Shown: positions 31,902 through 39,973, numbered from the stretch's first letter. The stretch: 64,000 nucleotides of DNA from Polaromonas glacialis (GCF_000709345.1 NZ_KL448324.1:34540-98539); one strand, 5' to 3'. The notes: generated by a model not told the origin, from the sequence alone. A program made the numbers and translations.

Positions 31902-33566
31902 ATGAGCCTGCTTTCCGAAGCGCCCGTCAGCGCCGTTCCCGAGTCGTCGTCCTGGGCGCTGGCGCCCGACCTGCCCGAGACGCTGCCGGCGCTGATTCGC
32001 CAGGCGGCGACCAAGTTTGCAGAGCAAGCAGCCATCGTCGATGGTGCGGTAACCATCAGCTACGCCGACTTGCTGGTGCGCAGCCAGGCGGTGGCGCGCT
32101 CGCTGATTGCGCTGGGCGTGCAGGCGGGCGACCGCGTGGCCGTTTGGGCCCCAAACCTGCACGAGTGGATTCTGGCCGCTTGCGGCACGCATGCCGCCGG
32201 CGCGGTGCTGGTGCCACTGAACACCCGCATGAAGGGCGGCGAAGCGGCCGACATCCTGGAGCGCAGTGGCACCAAGGTGCTGTTTTGCATTGGCGATTTT
32301 CTGGGCCAGCACTACCCGGCGCTGCTGGCGGGCCAGCGCCCGGTCACGCTCAAGCACATCGTCGTGCTGCGCGACGGCTTCAAGGCCGACCCCGACCAGC
32401 CCGGCGACATGGGCTGGCGCTACTTCATGGGCCAGGGCTGCCTGCTGGCGCCTTCCCAAGTGCTGGCGCGTGAGCAAATGCTCAGCGCCGACAGCACGGC
32501 CGACCTGATGTTTACCTCGGGCACCACCGGCCGGCCCAAGGGCGTGATGTCGGCGCATGGCCCGACGATTCGCGCCTTCAGCACCTGGAGCCGCGTCGTC
32601 GGGCTGCAGCCGGGCGACCGCTACCTCATCGTCAACCCGTTTTTCCATTCCTTTGGCTACAAGGCAGGCTGGGTGGCGGCGTTTATCCAGGGCGCCACCG
32701 TCTATCCCGAGCAGGTGTTTGACGCCGACAAGGTGCTGGCGCGCATCGCACACGACCGCATCAGTTTCATGCCCGGCCCACCCACGCTGTTTCTGACCAT
32801 GCTGGCGCATCCGCGCCTGAAGGATTTCGACATTGCCACGCTGCGCGTGGCCGTCACCGGCGCAGCCAGCGTGCCACCGGTGCTGATCACCCGCATGCGC
32901 GAGGAACTCGGCATCACCAACGTCACCACCGCCTACGGCCTGACCGAATGCGGCGGCTGCGCCACCCTGTGCGACCCCGGCGACAGCGCCGAAACCGTGG
33001 CCGGCACCTGTGGCCGCGCCCTGCCGGGCACCGAAGTGCGCTGCGTTGACGAAGAAGGCCGCCCCGTGCCCACCGGCCAGCCGGGCGAGGTGCTGCTGCG
33101 CGGCTACCACGTCATGCAAGGCTATTTCGACGACGAGGCAGCGACGGCCGAAGCGATTGACGCCGACGGCTGGCTGCACACCGGCGACGTGGGCGTGCTC
33201 GACGAGCGCGGTTACCTGCGCATCACCGACCGCCTCAAAGACATGTTCATCGTCGGCGGCTTCAACTGCTACCCGGCCGAAATCGAGCGCCAGCTGGCCG
33301 ACCACCCCGCGATTGCGCAGGTCGCCGTGGTCGGCGTGCCCGACGAGCGCATGGGCGAAGTCGGCTGCGCCTGCGTCGTGCGCCGCGCCGGCAGCGAGCT
33401 GACGCCCGAAGCGCTGGTCGCCTGGTCGCGCGCCAACATGGCCAACTACAAGGTGCCGCGCCATGTGTTGTGGTTTGACAGCTTTCCGGTCAACGCCTCG
33501 AACAAGGTGCTCAAGCGCGAGCTGGCGCAGCTGGCGGTGGCGCGGCTGGTGAAGGCGAAGGTCTGA
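31902..33566 (+). CDS. Acyl-CoA synthetase, FadD3-like (HIP-CoA ligase)
   Basis: 554 residues, ANL superfamily. The P-loop is FTSGTTGRPKG at 204-214, then TAYGLTECGG, the hinge region ITDRLKDMFIVGGFN and the C-terminal catalytic Lys in NKVLKREL. The segment VAVWAPNLHEWILAA and AVLVPLNTRMKGGEA resemble, from memory, mycobacterial FadD3, which ligates CoA to HIP and starts C/D ring degradation. It starts 6 bases after kshB and is the last gene of this rightward run. IpdF-, FadE30- and FadA6-like genes for the later HIP steps are at 1-4609. An extra ~20 N-terminal residues precede the usual start. Confidence 0.84.
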   Translation: MSLLSEAPVSAVPESSSWALAPDLPETLPALIRQAATKFAEQAAIVDGAVTISYADLLVRSQAVARSLIALGVQAGDRVAVWAPNLHEWILAACGTHAAGAVLVPLNTRMKGGEAADILERSGTKVLFCIGDFLGQHYPALLAGQRPVTLKHIVVLRDGFKADPDQPGDMGWRYFMGQGCLLAPSQVLAREQMLSADSTADLMFTSGTTGRPKGVMSAHGPTIRAFSTWSRVVGLQPGDRYLIVNPFFHSFGYKAGWVAAFIQGATVYPEQVFDADKVLARIAHDRISFMPGPPTLFLTMLAHPRLKDFDIATLRVAVTGAASVPPVLITRMREELGITNVTTAYGLTECGGCATLCDPGDSAETVAGTCGRALPGTEVRCVDEEGRPVPTGQPGEVLLRGYHVMQGYFDDEAATAEAIDADGWLHTGDVGVLDERGYLRITDRLKDMFIVGGFNCYPAEIERQLADHPAIAQVAVVGVPDERMGEVGCACVVRRAGSELTPEALVAWSRANMANYKVPRHVLWFDSFPVNASNKVLKRELAQLAVARLVKAKV

Positions 33567-33898
33567 GGCGAGTTTTTAGCCGAATAAGGCGCTGGCCCAA
33601 TCAGTACGGCCACTCTTTGCTATTGAATTCGTAGTTTTCTCAGAGGGGAGGGAGACCGAGTGTCTTTGGTTCACCCAGAAGTTGCATGGTGAGTGAATGC
33701 AGACACGCTCCTGATGCTGTCTTTAGGGACGTTGTTTCAAACTTCGGCTTTGCATCAAAAGGCGTTATTCGATTCATCTTGTTGAACTACTGGATTCGGC
33801 CATAAACAGTCTGTTGACACATTTGCTCAACTGACAGTTTTAGGCTGACTACGGTCATACAGTCGTGGTGGCCGCACCACTGCTGCGGTATAGACTCT
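33567..33898. other. AT-richer intergenic region
   Basis: 332 bases with no supported gene. It contains a degenerate dispersed-repeat core (gctattgaattcgtag, 33619-33634). Composition changes abruptly from the GC-rich operon upstream, marking the left edge of an accessory segment. Confidence 0.45.
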
Positions 33899-34684
33899 TT
33901 ACCAACTTTCTTCAATGGCATGGGTCGTGGGTTTCAAAGGTTGGAGCTTCTTCAAGACCTCGTTCAGTTCTACACCAATGTTTACGGTCAGAGGTTGGAT
34001 ACGGTCGTGCTCCTTTTGCATGAACTCGCGAGCATTGGTTTTTTCAAAAAATTTTCCTTCGTACCAGAACGACTCCAAGAAGAGAATCCACTTTTCTTCC
34101 CGCATGCCAGTGCAATCCTCGTTCAGTTCAGGGCGGACGATACTTCGGTGCTTTGACGAGTTGGTCAGGGCATTATGGTACTTGTAATCGTCGCCAGTTG
34201 TGACCTCGCGGAACAACCTGCAGAGCTTTTCGTATTCGGAATATCCTGCATTACGTAGCTGCTCTAAGAGCTTGAGGACTTCCTTGGCATAAATGCCCCG
34301 CTCCTTGAGAGATTTGGGGTGCTTGTCCAGCGCCAAGGAGTAATAGAGCATGTGGGAGCAGGTGTCCGCCACGGCATGCAGGCTTTGGACAAAGGCAACG
34401 ATATTCGCCCTGATCTTCAGCATCAGATAACTGAACTCATCGTAGTCCTCGTAGACACCAAACAGGCCAAACTCCGCCAGATTCGATTGGATGTACTCTT
34501 TCATCATGTCCAAGGCTTCGTGGTAGTGGTAGCGGCAGAACTCAGGTCTGTCTGTCATGGACCTTACGCTCGGATGCGCTTTCTTCCACTGCGCCGTACC
34601 GAATACCGCAGTGACCAATTCCTCGGTCAATCTGATGTCCCATTGAGGGTTCTTATTTTTTTCAGTTTCAGAAGCGACGTTCAT
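33899..34684 (-). CDS. Unknown protein, AT-rich accessory gene
   Basis: 261 residues, soluble, rich in Lys, Glu and Tyr, mostly helical by composition, with no signal peptide or membrane segment. I do not recognise the family. Notable stretches are KAHPSVRSMTDRPEFCRYHYHEALDMM and ALTNSSKHRSIVRPEL. Base composition and codon use are clearly more AT-rich than the steroid genes around it, as expected of a recently transferred gene. Its neighbours are an empty AT-rich gap, an enoyl-CoA hydratase fragment and a Fic gene. No promoter or operator links it to the LuxR-box family. Confidence 0.65.
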   Translation of the reverse strand: MNVASETEKNKNPQWDIRLTEELVTAVFGTAQWKKAHPSVRSMTDRPEFCRYHYHEALDMMKEYIQSNLAEFGLFGVYEDYDEFSYLMLKIRANIVAFVQSLHAVADTCSHMLYYSLALDKHPKSLKERGIYAKEVLKLLEQLRNAGYSEYEKLCRLFREVTTGDDYKYHNALTNSSKHRSIVRPELNEDCTGMREEKWILFLESFWYEGKFFEKTNAREFMQKEHDRIQPLTVNIGVELNEVLKKLQPLKPTTHAIEESW

Positions 34685-35112
34685 TTTGACCTTTATTTAG
34701 TGTGGGACCTCTAAGTTGGGGGTTCGCACACGTACTTTAGCTGTCCATAAAAACTTTGTTCTGAAGGTCTGAATGGGTCGAAAGTGGCTAGCGACGTGCT
34801 CTGAGTGAATGACGGCTTCCAACCTGACCCGGGCTTAGAAAACTTCAATTCGAAAGTTAGCTTCTTGGCCGTGGGCCGCTATCGAAACCGAAACACGTCC
34901 AACTTCTGGCTTTTTCCTGGCTTCGGCGATTTTTCTTCTGCATTTCTGCCGCCACCCGTTTTGGCAGGACTTTGCCCTTTCAGCGCCGCTTGCCCATAAC
35001 GCAGCGCAGGACGCCAGACAGCCTGCACATCTTTGCTTTTTACCCAAAAACGCCTTACGCCCATGCCCCACCGGCGTAAGAGGCTATTTTTTCAATAGCA
35101 AATTAACCCGCC
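34685..35112. other. Accessory intergenic region with hairpin and dispersed repeat
   Basis: About 430 bases without a convincing gene. cttacgcc (35054-35061) pairs with ggcgtaag (35073-35080), followed after seven bases by a T-run. gctattttttcaatagc (35083-35099) is a dispersed-repeat core. Short frames on both strands look random. Confidence 0.45.
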
Positions 35113-35295
35113 TCAGCGCCCCTCAAACTTCGGCTTGCGCTTTTCAATAAAGGCCTCAATGCCTTCCTTCTATTCGTGCGTAGCAAACAGCAGCTGGTTG
35201 GCCTTGCGCTCCAGCATCAGCGCGGTTTCCAGCGAGGCATCGACGCCAGCCAGCACCACTTCCTTGATCTGCATCATCGCCAGTGGCAGTATGGT
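35113..35295 (-). pseudogene. Duplicated 3' fragment of the enoyl-CoA hydratase gene
   Basis: 183 bases match the 3' end of the hydratase gene at 36643-36825 at about 91% by my count (16 mismatches), including the same stop position. The fragment carries an in-frame TAG where the intact gene reads Asp-Gln (ATRDQKEG becomes ATHE-stop-KEG) and lacks the 5' two thirds, so it is dead. It and the intact copy flank the Fic gene as direct repeats. Confidence 0.88.
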
Positions 35296-35391
35296 CAGTT
35301 TTAAACGTTGGCAAAAAAGTTGGCAAAAAGAGATAAAAAATTAACCAAATCAAATAGTTAGACTTAATTAAAACTTGGCAAAATACAAGGC

Positions 35392-36588
35392 ATGTATACA
35401 GAGCCCTACCAGTTTGAGCCCTTGCTGCCATCCGATGCGCGCATGGCTCCCCTGCTAACCAAGGCCCACGACCTCTCGCGCCTGGCCACGCTGCTTTCGG
35501 GCACGCGCGTCCCGCTGGAACTGCGCAGCCTGTTGCGCAGCATGAATTCCTACTACACCAACCGCATTGAAGGGCAACACACCCGGCCGCATGAGATTGA
35601 GCAGGCCTTGCGCCAGGATTTTTCCAGCGATGCCGCGCTGGCCGCCAAACAGCGCCTGGCCGTGGCCCACATCGAGGCCGAGGCCGCACTGGAGCTGCGC
35701 TACACCGGGCCGCAAGGCGCGCTCGACCTGTACTCGGTGGACGCGGTGCAGGACATGCATCGAGAGCTGTTTGGCCGGCTGCCGGCGTCAGACCTGTTCA
35801 CCCCGGAAAACGAAGCCATCGTGCCAGGCCAGTGGCGTCTGCGCGAAGTCAAGGTGGGTCAGCACGTGGCACCGGCCCATGCCAGCGTGCCACTTTTCCT
35901 TAAGCGCTGGGCCGGGTTTTACGGCCAGGTGCGGCGCGGTGAAGCGGCGCTGGTGGCCCTGGCCGCTGCGCATCAGCGCCTAGGCTGGATTCATCCCTTC
36001 ATCGACGGCAACGGGCGGGTGATGCGCCTCCACACCCATACGCTGCTCAGCGCCCTGGGCTATACGGCAGGGCTGTGGTCGCCGCTGCGCGGCTTTGCGC
36101 GCAGCACGCCGCGCTACTACGCCTTGCTGGCCGACGCCGACAGCCTGCGCCGGGGTGACCTGGACGGGCGCGGCAACCTGAGCGAACAGGCGCTGATCGC
36201 CTGGATTGACTATGTGCTGGACACCTGCCTGGACCAGGTCACTTTCATGACTGGCATGCTCGACTTTGACACCCTGAAAACGCGCATCGAAGCCTGCCTG
36301 GTGTTTGAAGCCACGGTGGTCAAGCAGGGGGTGCGCCAGGAGTCGCTGCGCGGGCTGCACTACCTTTTTCTGAGCGGCGAGGAGATGGCGCGGGGTGATT
36401 TCAAGGCCATGCTGGGGATGAGCGACCGGGGCGCCACCGACGCGCTGGGGGCGCTGGTCAAGCGCGGACTGCTCAAGTCCGACTCGCCCCAAGGCAAAGT
36501 CCGGTTTGGCCTGCCGCAGCACGCCTTGCGTTTTTTGTTCCCTCAGCTTTGGCCGGAAGCCGAAGCGGACAGAAACAACGGCCCGTGA
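35392..36588 (+). CDS. Fic-domain protein (AMPylator-like) with winged-helix C-terminus
   Basis: 398 residues. The Fic catalytic motif HPFIDGNGR is at 201-209 with the full set of catalytic residues. An N-terminal inhibitory helix carries TNRIEG (56-61), the S/T-x-x-x-E-G motif of class II Fic proteins, so activity is probably self-inhibited. The C-terminal ~90 residues (SLRGLHYLFLSGEEMARGDFKAMLGMSDRGATDAL) look like a winged helix. Fic enzymes transfer AMP or related groups to target proteins. No antitoxin gene is adjacent. The upstream region has three ttggcaaaa repeats that may bind the protein itself. It is unrelated to steroid metabolism and lies in an accessory insert. Confidence 0.87.
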   Translation: MYTEPYQFEPLLPSDARMAPLLTKAHDLSRLATLLSGTRVPLELRSLLRSMNSYYTNRIEGQHTRPHEIEQALRQDFSSDAALAAKQRLAVAHIEAEAALELRYTGPQGALDLYSVDAVQDMHRELFGRLPASDLFTPENEAIVPGQWRLREVKVGQHVAPAHASVPLFLKRWAGFYGQVRRGEAALVALAAAHQRLGWIHPFIDGNGRVMRLHTHTLLSALGYTAGLWSPLRGFARSTPRYYALLADADSLRRGDLDGRGNLSEQALIAWIDYVLDTCLDQVTFMTGMLDFDTLKTRIEACLVFEATVVKQGVRQESLRGLHYLFLSGEEMARGDFKAMLGMSDRGATDALGALVKRGLLKSDSPQGKVRFGLPQHALRFLFPQLWPEAEADRNNGP

Positions 36589-36642
36589 ATCACAGGGCGT
36601 GCGCTGCGCTGCGCGGCACGCCGCTCGCCCCGCGTCGGGCTT

Positions 36643-37467
36643 TCAGCGTCCCTCGAACTTCGGCTTGCGCTTTTCAATGAAGGCCTGCATGCCTTCCTTC
36701 TGGTCGCGCGTGGCAAACAGCAGCTGGTTGGCCTTGCGCTCCAGCATCAGCGCGGTTTCCAGCGAAGCATCGACGCCGGCCAGCACGACTTCCTTGATCT
36801 GCATCACCGCCAGCGGCGGCATGGCGGCAATCAACTTGGCCATTTTCAGCGCCTCGGGCAGCACCTGGTCGTCGGCAAACACCTGGCTGACCAGGCCCAT
36901 GGCTTGCGCTTCGCTGGCGCTGACGGGCTTGCCGGTCAGCAGCATGCGCATGGCGTTGAACTTGCCCACGGCGCGCACCAGGCGCTGCGTGCCGCCAATG
37001 CCCGGCATGATGCCGATGCGGATTTCGGGCTGCGAAAAGCTCGCGCCTTCGCCGGCCAGGATGATGTCGCAGTGCATCGCCAGCTCGGCGCCGCCGCCAA
37101 AAGCATAGCCGCACACGGCGGCAATGATGGGTTTGGGGCAGCGCTCGATGGGCGCCCAGACGCGCTCGGTGTGGCGCTGCATGATTTCAATCGGGCCGGC
37201 GCCTTCCAGGCCTTTGATGTCGCCGCCGGCGGCAAACACTTTCTCGCCCCCGGTCAGCACAATGGCGCGCACTTGCGGGTCTGCCGCCAGCTGCGTGAAG
37301 GCGCTTGACAGCAGCGCCTGCAGGTTCAGGCTGAGCGCGTTGGTCGCCTGCGGGCGGTTCATGCGCACCACGGCCACGCCGTCGCCGGGGTAGTCAATCA
37401 GCAGCTCGCTGGCGGCCGCATCGGTGGCGTGGGCGGAAGAAGCGAGAGAAGAAGGTTCGAGACGCAT
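36643..37467 (-). CDS. Enoyl-CoA hydratase/isomerase (crotonase family)
   Basis: 274 residues from the ATG at 37467 (AGGA eight bases upstream); a GTG at 37497 would add ten residues. The oxyanion hole is in AAGGDIKGLEG and GYAFGGGAELAMHCD. Both crotonase catalytic glutamates are present, in GGGAELA and QPEIRIGIMPGIGGTQRL. The C-terminus EGMQAFIEKRKPKFEGR matches mitochondrial-type hydratases. It would hydrate an enoyl-CoA during side-chain or ring degradation. It is divergent from the MaoC gene at 37578, with LuxR box site 7 between them. Its own 3' end is duplicated at 35113. Confidence 0.87.
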   Translation of the reverse strand: MRLEPSSLASSAHATDAAASELLIDYPGDGVAVVRMNRPQATNALSLNLQALLSSAFTQLAADPQVRAIVLTGGEKVFAAGGDIKGLEGAGPIEIMQRHTERVWAPIERCPKPIIAAVCGYAFGGGAELAMHCDIILAGEGASFSQPEIRIGIMPGIGGTQRLVRAVGKFNAMRMLLTGKPVSASEAQAMGLVSQVFADDQVLPEALKMAKLIAAMPPLAVMQIKEVVLAGVDASLETALMLERKANQLLFATRDQKEGMQAFIEKRKPKFEGR

Positions 37468-37524
37468 GCGCAAATCCTGCAAGTGATGAAGCTTCACGAT
37501 GATCGTTTTGCCCGCCCGCCGTCA

Positions 37525-37544
37525 CATCGTCCCTTTGGACGTAT
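37525..37544 (+). promoter_or_regulatory. LuxR-type box, site 7 (divergent ech / MaoC-SDR)
   Basis: CATCGTC-N6-GACGTAT. TAAATT starts exactly 27 bases after the GAC (37565-37570) and the ATG follows only 7 bases later at 37578. On the minus strand the canonical GACGATG arm faces the hydratase gene, with GATCAT 27 bases after it, so the site may act in both directions. Confidence 0.72.
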
Positions 37545-37577
37545 CTGGCGGGCAGGGCGGTGCCTAAATTGGCCGGC

Positions 37578-38075
37578 ATGAACCTTCAAAATGAAACTGC
37601 CCCGCCTGCCCCACCATCAAACGACGCCCCCATCAAATACTGGGAAGACATCGTGCTTGGCCAGCCCAGGGAATCGGCCCAGACGTTTTCCCTGACGGCA
37701 CAGGCGATCAAGGCGTTTGCCCTCGACTGGGACCCCTTTGGCCCGCACATTGACGAGGCTGTGGCCGCGCGCTCGCCCATCGGTGAGTTGTTCGCTGCGG
37801 GCGTGCATCTGCTGTCCATCCTGATTCGCCTGAGCCACACCGTGCCGCATGAAGAAAGTTCGTCGATTGCCGCTCGTGGCTGGGACCAGGTTCGCTTTCA
37901 CCGGCCTGCGGTGGCGGGCGACATCCTGCGCGCGCGCGTCACGCAACTGGAGCGCCAGGACGACCGTCGCCCTGAACGGGGTCTTTTGGTGGCGCGCTTC
38001 GAGTTGCTCAACCAGCGCGGTGAAGTGGTCGTGAGTTTTCTCAATAACGTGGTCATGCTTCGCCGGCCGGTTTAG
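37578..38075 (+). CDS. MaoC-like hydratase, probably from a leaderless mRNA
   Basis: 165 residues from the ATG at 37578; a GTG 18 bases upstream overlaps the -10 and is rejected. It has a single hot-dog domain, with DWDPFGPHIDEAVAARSPIGELFAAGVHL in place of the usual GDxNPxH hydratase signature, so Asp and His are retained in altered spacing. The predicted -10 (TAAATT) ends 7 bases before the ATG and no Shine-Dalgarno is present, implying a leaderless transcript. It is the first gene before the SDR and ChsH2-like genes. It may hydrate a side-chain enoyl-CoA or act as a structural partner; I cannot assign the step. Confidence 0.8.
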   Translation: MNLQNETAPPAPPSNDAPIKYWEDIVLGQPRESAQTFSLTAQAIKAFALDWDPFGPHIDEAVAARSPIGELFAAGVHLLSILIRLSHTVPHEESSSIAARGWDQVRFHRPAVAGDILRARVTQLERQDDRRPERGLLVARFELLNQRGEVVVSFLNNVVMLRRPV

Positions 38076-38103
38076 CCCTTACTGCCTTGTCCGCTCAGGT
38101 CGA

Positions 38104-38123
38104 TATCGTCCTTTTGGACGTAT
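38104..38123 (+). promoter_or_regulatory. LuxR-type box, site 8 (side-chain operon)
   Basis: TATCGTC-N6-GACGTAT, with TAAATT again exactly 27 bases after the GAC (38144-38149) and the SDR ATG 7 bases later (38157). Its sequence and spacing nearly copy site 7, 579 bases upstream, and again no Shine-Dalgarno is seen. This promoter would drive the side-chain operon to 51037. Confidence 0.74.
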
Positions 38124-38156
38124 CTGTACTGAGGGGCAATCCGTAAATTTGCACCC

Positions 38157-38936
38157 ATGAACCAGAAAAACGATTTTGACCAACGCGTGGTGCTTGTCAC
38201 CGGCGGCACCAAGGGCATAGGGCGCGGCATTGCCGAGGGCTTTCTGGCCGAAGGCGCCACGGTGGTGGTGTGCGCCCGCAGCGCGCCCGAAGCCTTGCCG
38301 AGCGCAGCCGGACGCAGCGCCGAATTCCTGCCCTGCGACGTGCGCGAGGCCGATGCGGTGCGCGCGCTGGTCGACGCCATCGTGCAGCGCCACGGCCGGC
38401 TTGATGTGCTGGTGCACAACGCCGGCGGCAGCCCGCCGGTCGATGCGGCCACGGTCTCGCCACGCTTTCATGAGGGCGTGATTCGCCTGAACCTGACGGC
38501 GGCGCTGCACATGGCGCAGGCCGCCAACGCCACCATGCAAACGCAGGACACGGGCGGCGTGATTGTCTTTATCGGCAGCGTCAGCGCGCTGCGTCCTTCG
38601 CCGGGCACGGCTGCCTACGGCGCGGCCAAGGCGGCGGTGCTGAGCCTGGCGTCGTCGCTGGCGGTCGAGTGGGGCCCCAAGGTGCGCGTTGTGGCGGTCA
38701 GTCCCGGCCTGGTGCGCACCGAGCAGTCGCATCTGCATTTTGGTGACGAGGCCGGCATTGCCGCCGTCGGCGCCACGATTCCGGCCGGCCGCATGGCCGA
38801 GCCTTCCGACATTGCCCAGGCCTGTGTGTTCGTGGCGTCGCCACGCGCCAGCTACCTGAGCGGAACCAATGTGCTGCTGCACGGCGGCGGCGAAAAGCCG
38901 GCCTTTCTGGCAGCGGCGCAAGCGGGCACTTCCTGA
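38157..38936 (+). CDS. SDR-family oxidoreductase, probably from a leaderless mRNA
   Basis: 259 residues, a classical SDR: TGGTKGIGRG (15-24), HNAGG (87-91), catalytic Ser141 or Ser143, Tyr154 and Lys158 (AAYGAAK). It resembles the SDRs found beside side-chain genes in actinobacterial cholesterol clusters, whose substrates are mostly unassigned. A role in oxidising a side-chain 3-hydroxyacyl-CoA or a ring hydroxyl is possible. It starts 7 bases after the -10 of the site 8 promoter. Its stop overlaps the next start (TGATG). It is first in a 13-kb rightward operon. Confidence 0.82.
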   Translation: MNQKNDFDQRVVLVTGGTKGIGRGIAEGFLAEGATVVVCARSAPEALPSAAGRSAEFLPCDVREADAVRALVDAIVQRHGRLDVLVHNAGGSPPVDAATVSPRFHEGVIRLNLTAALHMAQAANATMQTQDTGGVIVFIGSVSALRPSPGTAAYGAAKAAVLSLASSLAVEWGPKVRVVAVSPGLVRTEQSHLHFGDEAGIAAVGATIPAGRMAEPSDIAQACVFVASPRASYLSGTNVLLHGGGEKPAFLAAAQAGTS

Positions 38937-39973
38937 TGGCGACGGCGCCCACGGGAATCACTGAATCAAACCAACAAAGGAGCATGGCCTTGGCTGAACA
39001 CGAATGGATGAATGAAATCCGCGCCCTGGTGGGCAAGGAATACGGGCGGGTCTACGCCTGGGACAAGGTCAATGCCCCCATGATTCGCCAGTGGTGCGAA
39101 GTCATGGGCGTGGACCCGGCGCGCTACACCGCCGAGGGCGCCGTGGTGGCGCCGCCAGCGATGCTGCAGGTCTGGTGCATGGAGGGCTTGGTGCCCAACA
39201 ACTATCCGCCTGGCTCGACCACCGAAAACCCCTACGAGGCGCTGGGGCTGCTGGAAGCGCAAGGCCTGGCATCGGTGGTGGCGGTGAACTCCGAGCTGAC
39301 CTTCGGGCGCGATGTGCGCGAAGGCGAGCGGCTGTACTACACGACCCGGCTCGACAGCATCAGCCCGGAAAAAACCACCGCGCTCGGCACCGGCCACTTT
39401 GTCACGCTGGTGATGACGTTCTTCTCGCAAAAGCCCGAGGGCGACGAAGAAGTCGGCCAGTTGCTGTTTCGCGTCTTCAAGTTTCGCCCGGCCAACCCGG
39501 TCAAGAAGCCTGATGCCGCCGCTGACAAGGCCAAGGCCGCAGCGCCAGCCGCCACCAAGCGCCCCCTGCCTGGCATCAGCGATGACACGCGCTTTTTCTG
39601 GGAAGGCGCGCGCGCCGGCAAGCTGCTCATCCAGCGCTGCAAGGGCTGCGGCGAGTTGCGCCACCCGCCCGGCCCGGTCTGCCCAAGCTGCCATTCGTTC
39701 GAGTGGGACACGGTCGAGTCCTCGGGACGCGGCACGGTTTACTCCTTCGTGGTGATGCATTACCCCGAGGTCGCGCCGTTTGACCATCCCAACCCGATTG
39801 TTCTGGTCGAGCTGGAAGAGGGCACGCGGCTGATTTCGCAAATCGTCTGCATCAAGCCGGGCGACGTGAAGATTGGCCAGGCGGTGCAGGTCGAGTTCAA
39901 CAGTTTCAACGACGGCGAGCTGGTGCTGCCGCAATTCAGGCCCGTGGCCGCGACCGAAGGAGTCACCGCATGA
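38936..39973 (+). CDS. chsH2: MaoC-DUF35 fusion, ChsH2-like hydratase subunit/aldolase partner
   Basis: 345 residues. The N-terminal ~190 are a MaoC/FAS1-type hot-dog half (AMLQVWCMEGLVPNNYP, GRDVREGERLYYTTRLDSI). An Ala/Lys linker follows, then DUF35 with a four-Cys zinc ribbon (RCKGCGELRHPPGPVCPSC) and OB-fold (GRGTVYSFVVMHYP). This is the domain order of ChsH2, whose hot-dog half pairs with ChsH1 and whose DUF35 half binds Ltp2. Both partners are encoded within 3 kb. It hydrates the C22-CoA enoyl intermediate and presents it for retro-aldol cleavage. The ATG overlaps the upstream stop; ATG 38984 is an alternative start. Confidence 0.86.
   Translation: MATAPTGITESNQQRSMALAEHEWMNEIRALVGKEYGRVYAWDKVNAPMIRQWCEVMGVDPARYTAEGAVVAPPAMLQVWCMEGLVPNNYPPGSTTENPYEALGLLEAQGLASVVAVNSELTFGRDVREGERLYYTTRLDSISPEKTTALGTGHFVTLVMTFFSQKPEGDEEVGQLLFRVFKFRPANPVKKPDAAADKAKAAAPAATKRPLPGISDDTRFFWEGARAGKLLIQRCKGCGELRHPPGPVCPSCHSFEWDTVESSGRGTVYSFVVMHYPEVAPFDHPNPIVLVELEEGTRLISQIVCIKPGDVKIGQAVQVEFNSFNDGELVLPQFRPVAATEGVTA

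Noticed and set aside
34805..35071. Short open frames on both strands in the accessory gap
   Set aside because: No ribosome-binding site, no domain, overlapping one another, and low-complexity composition.
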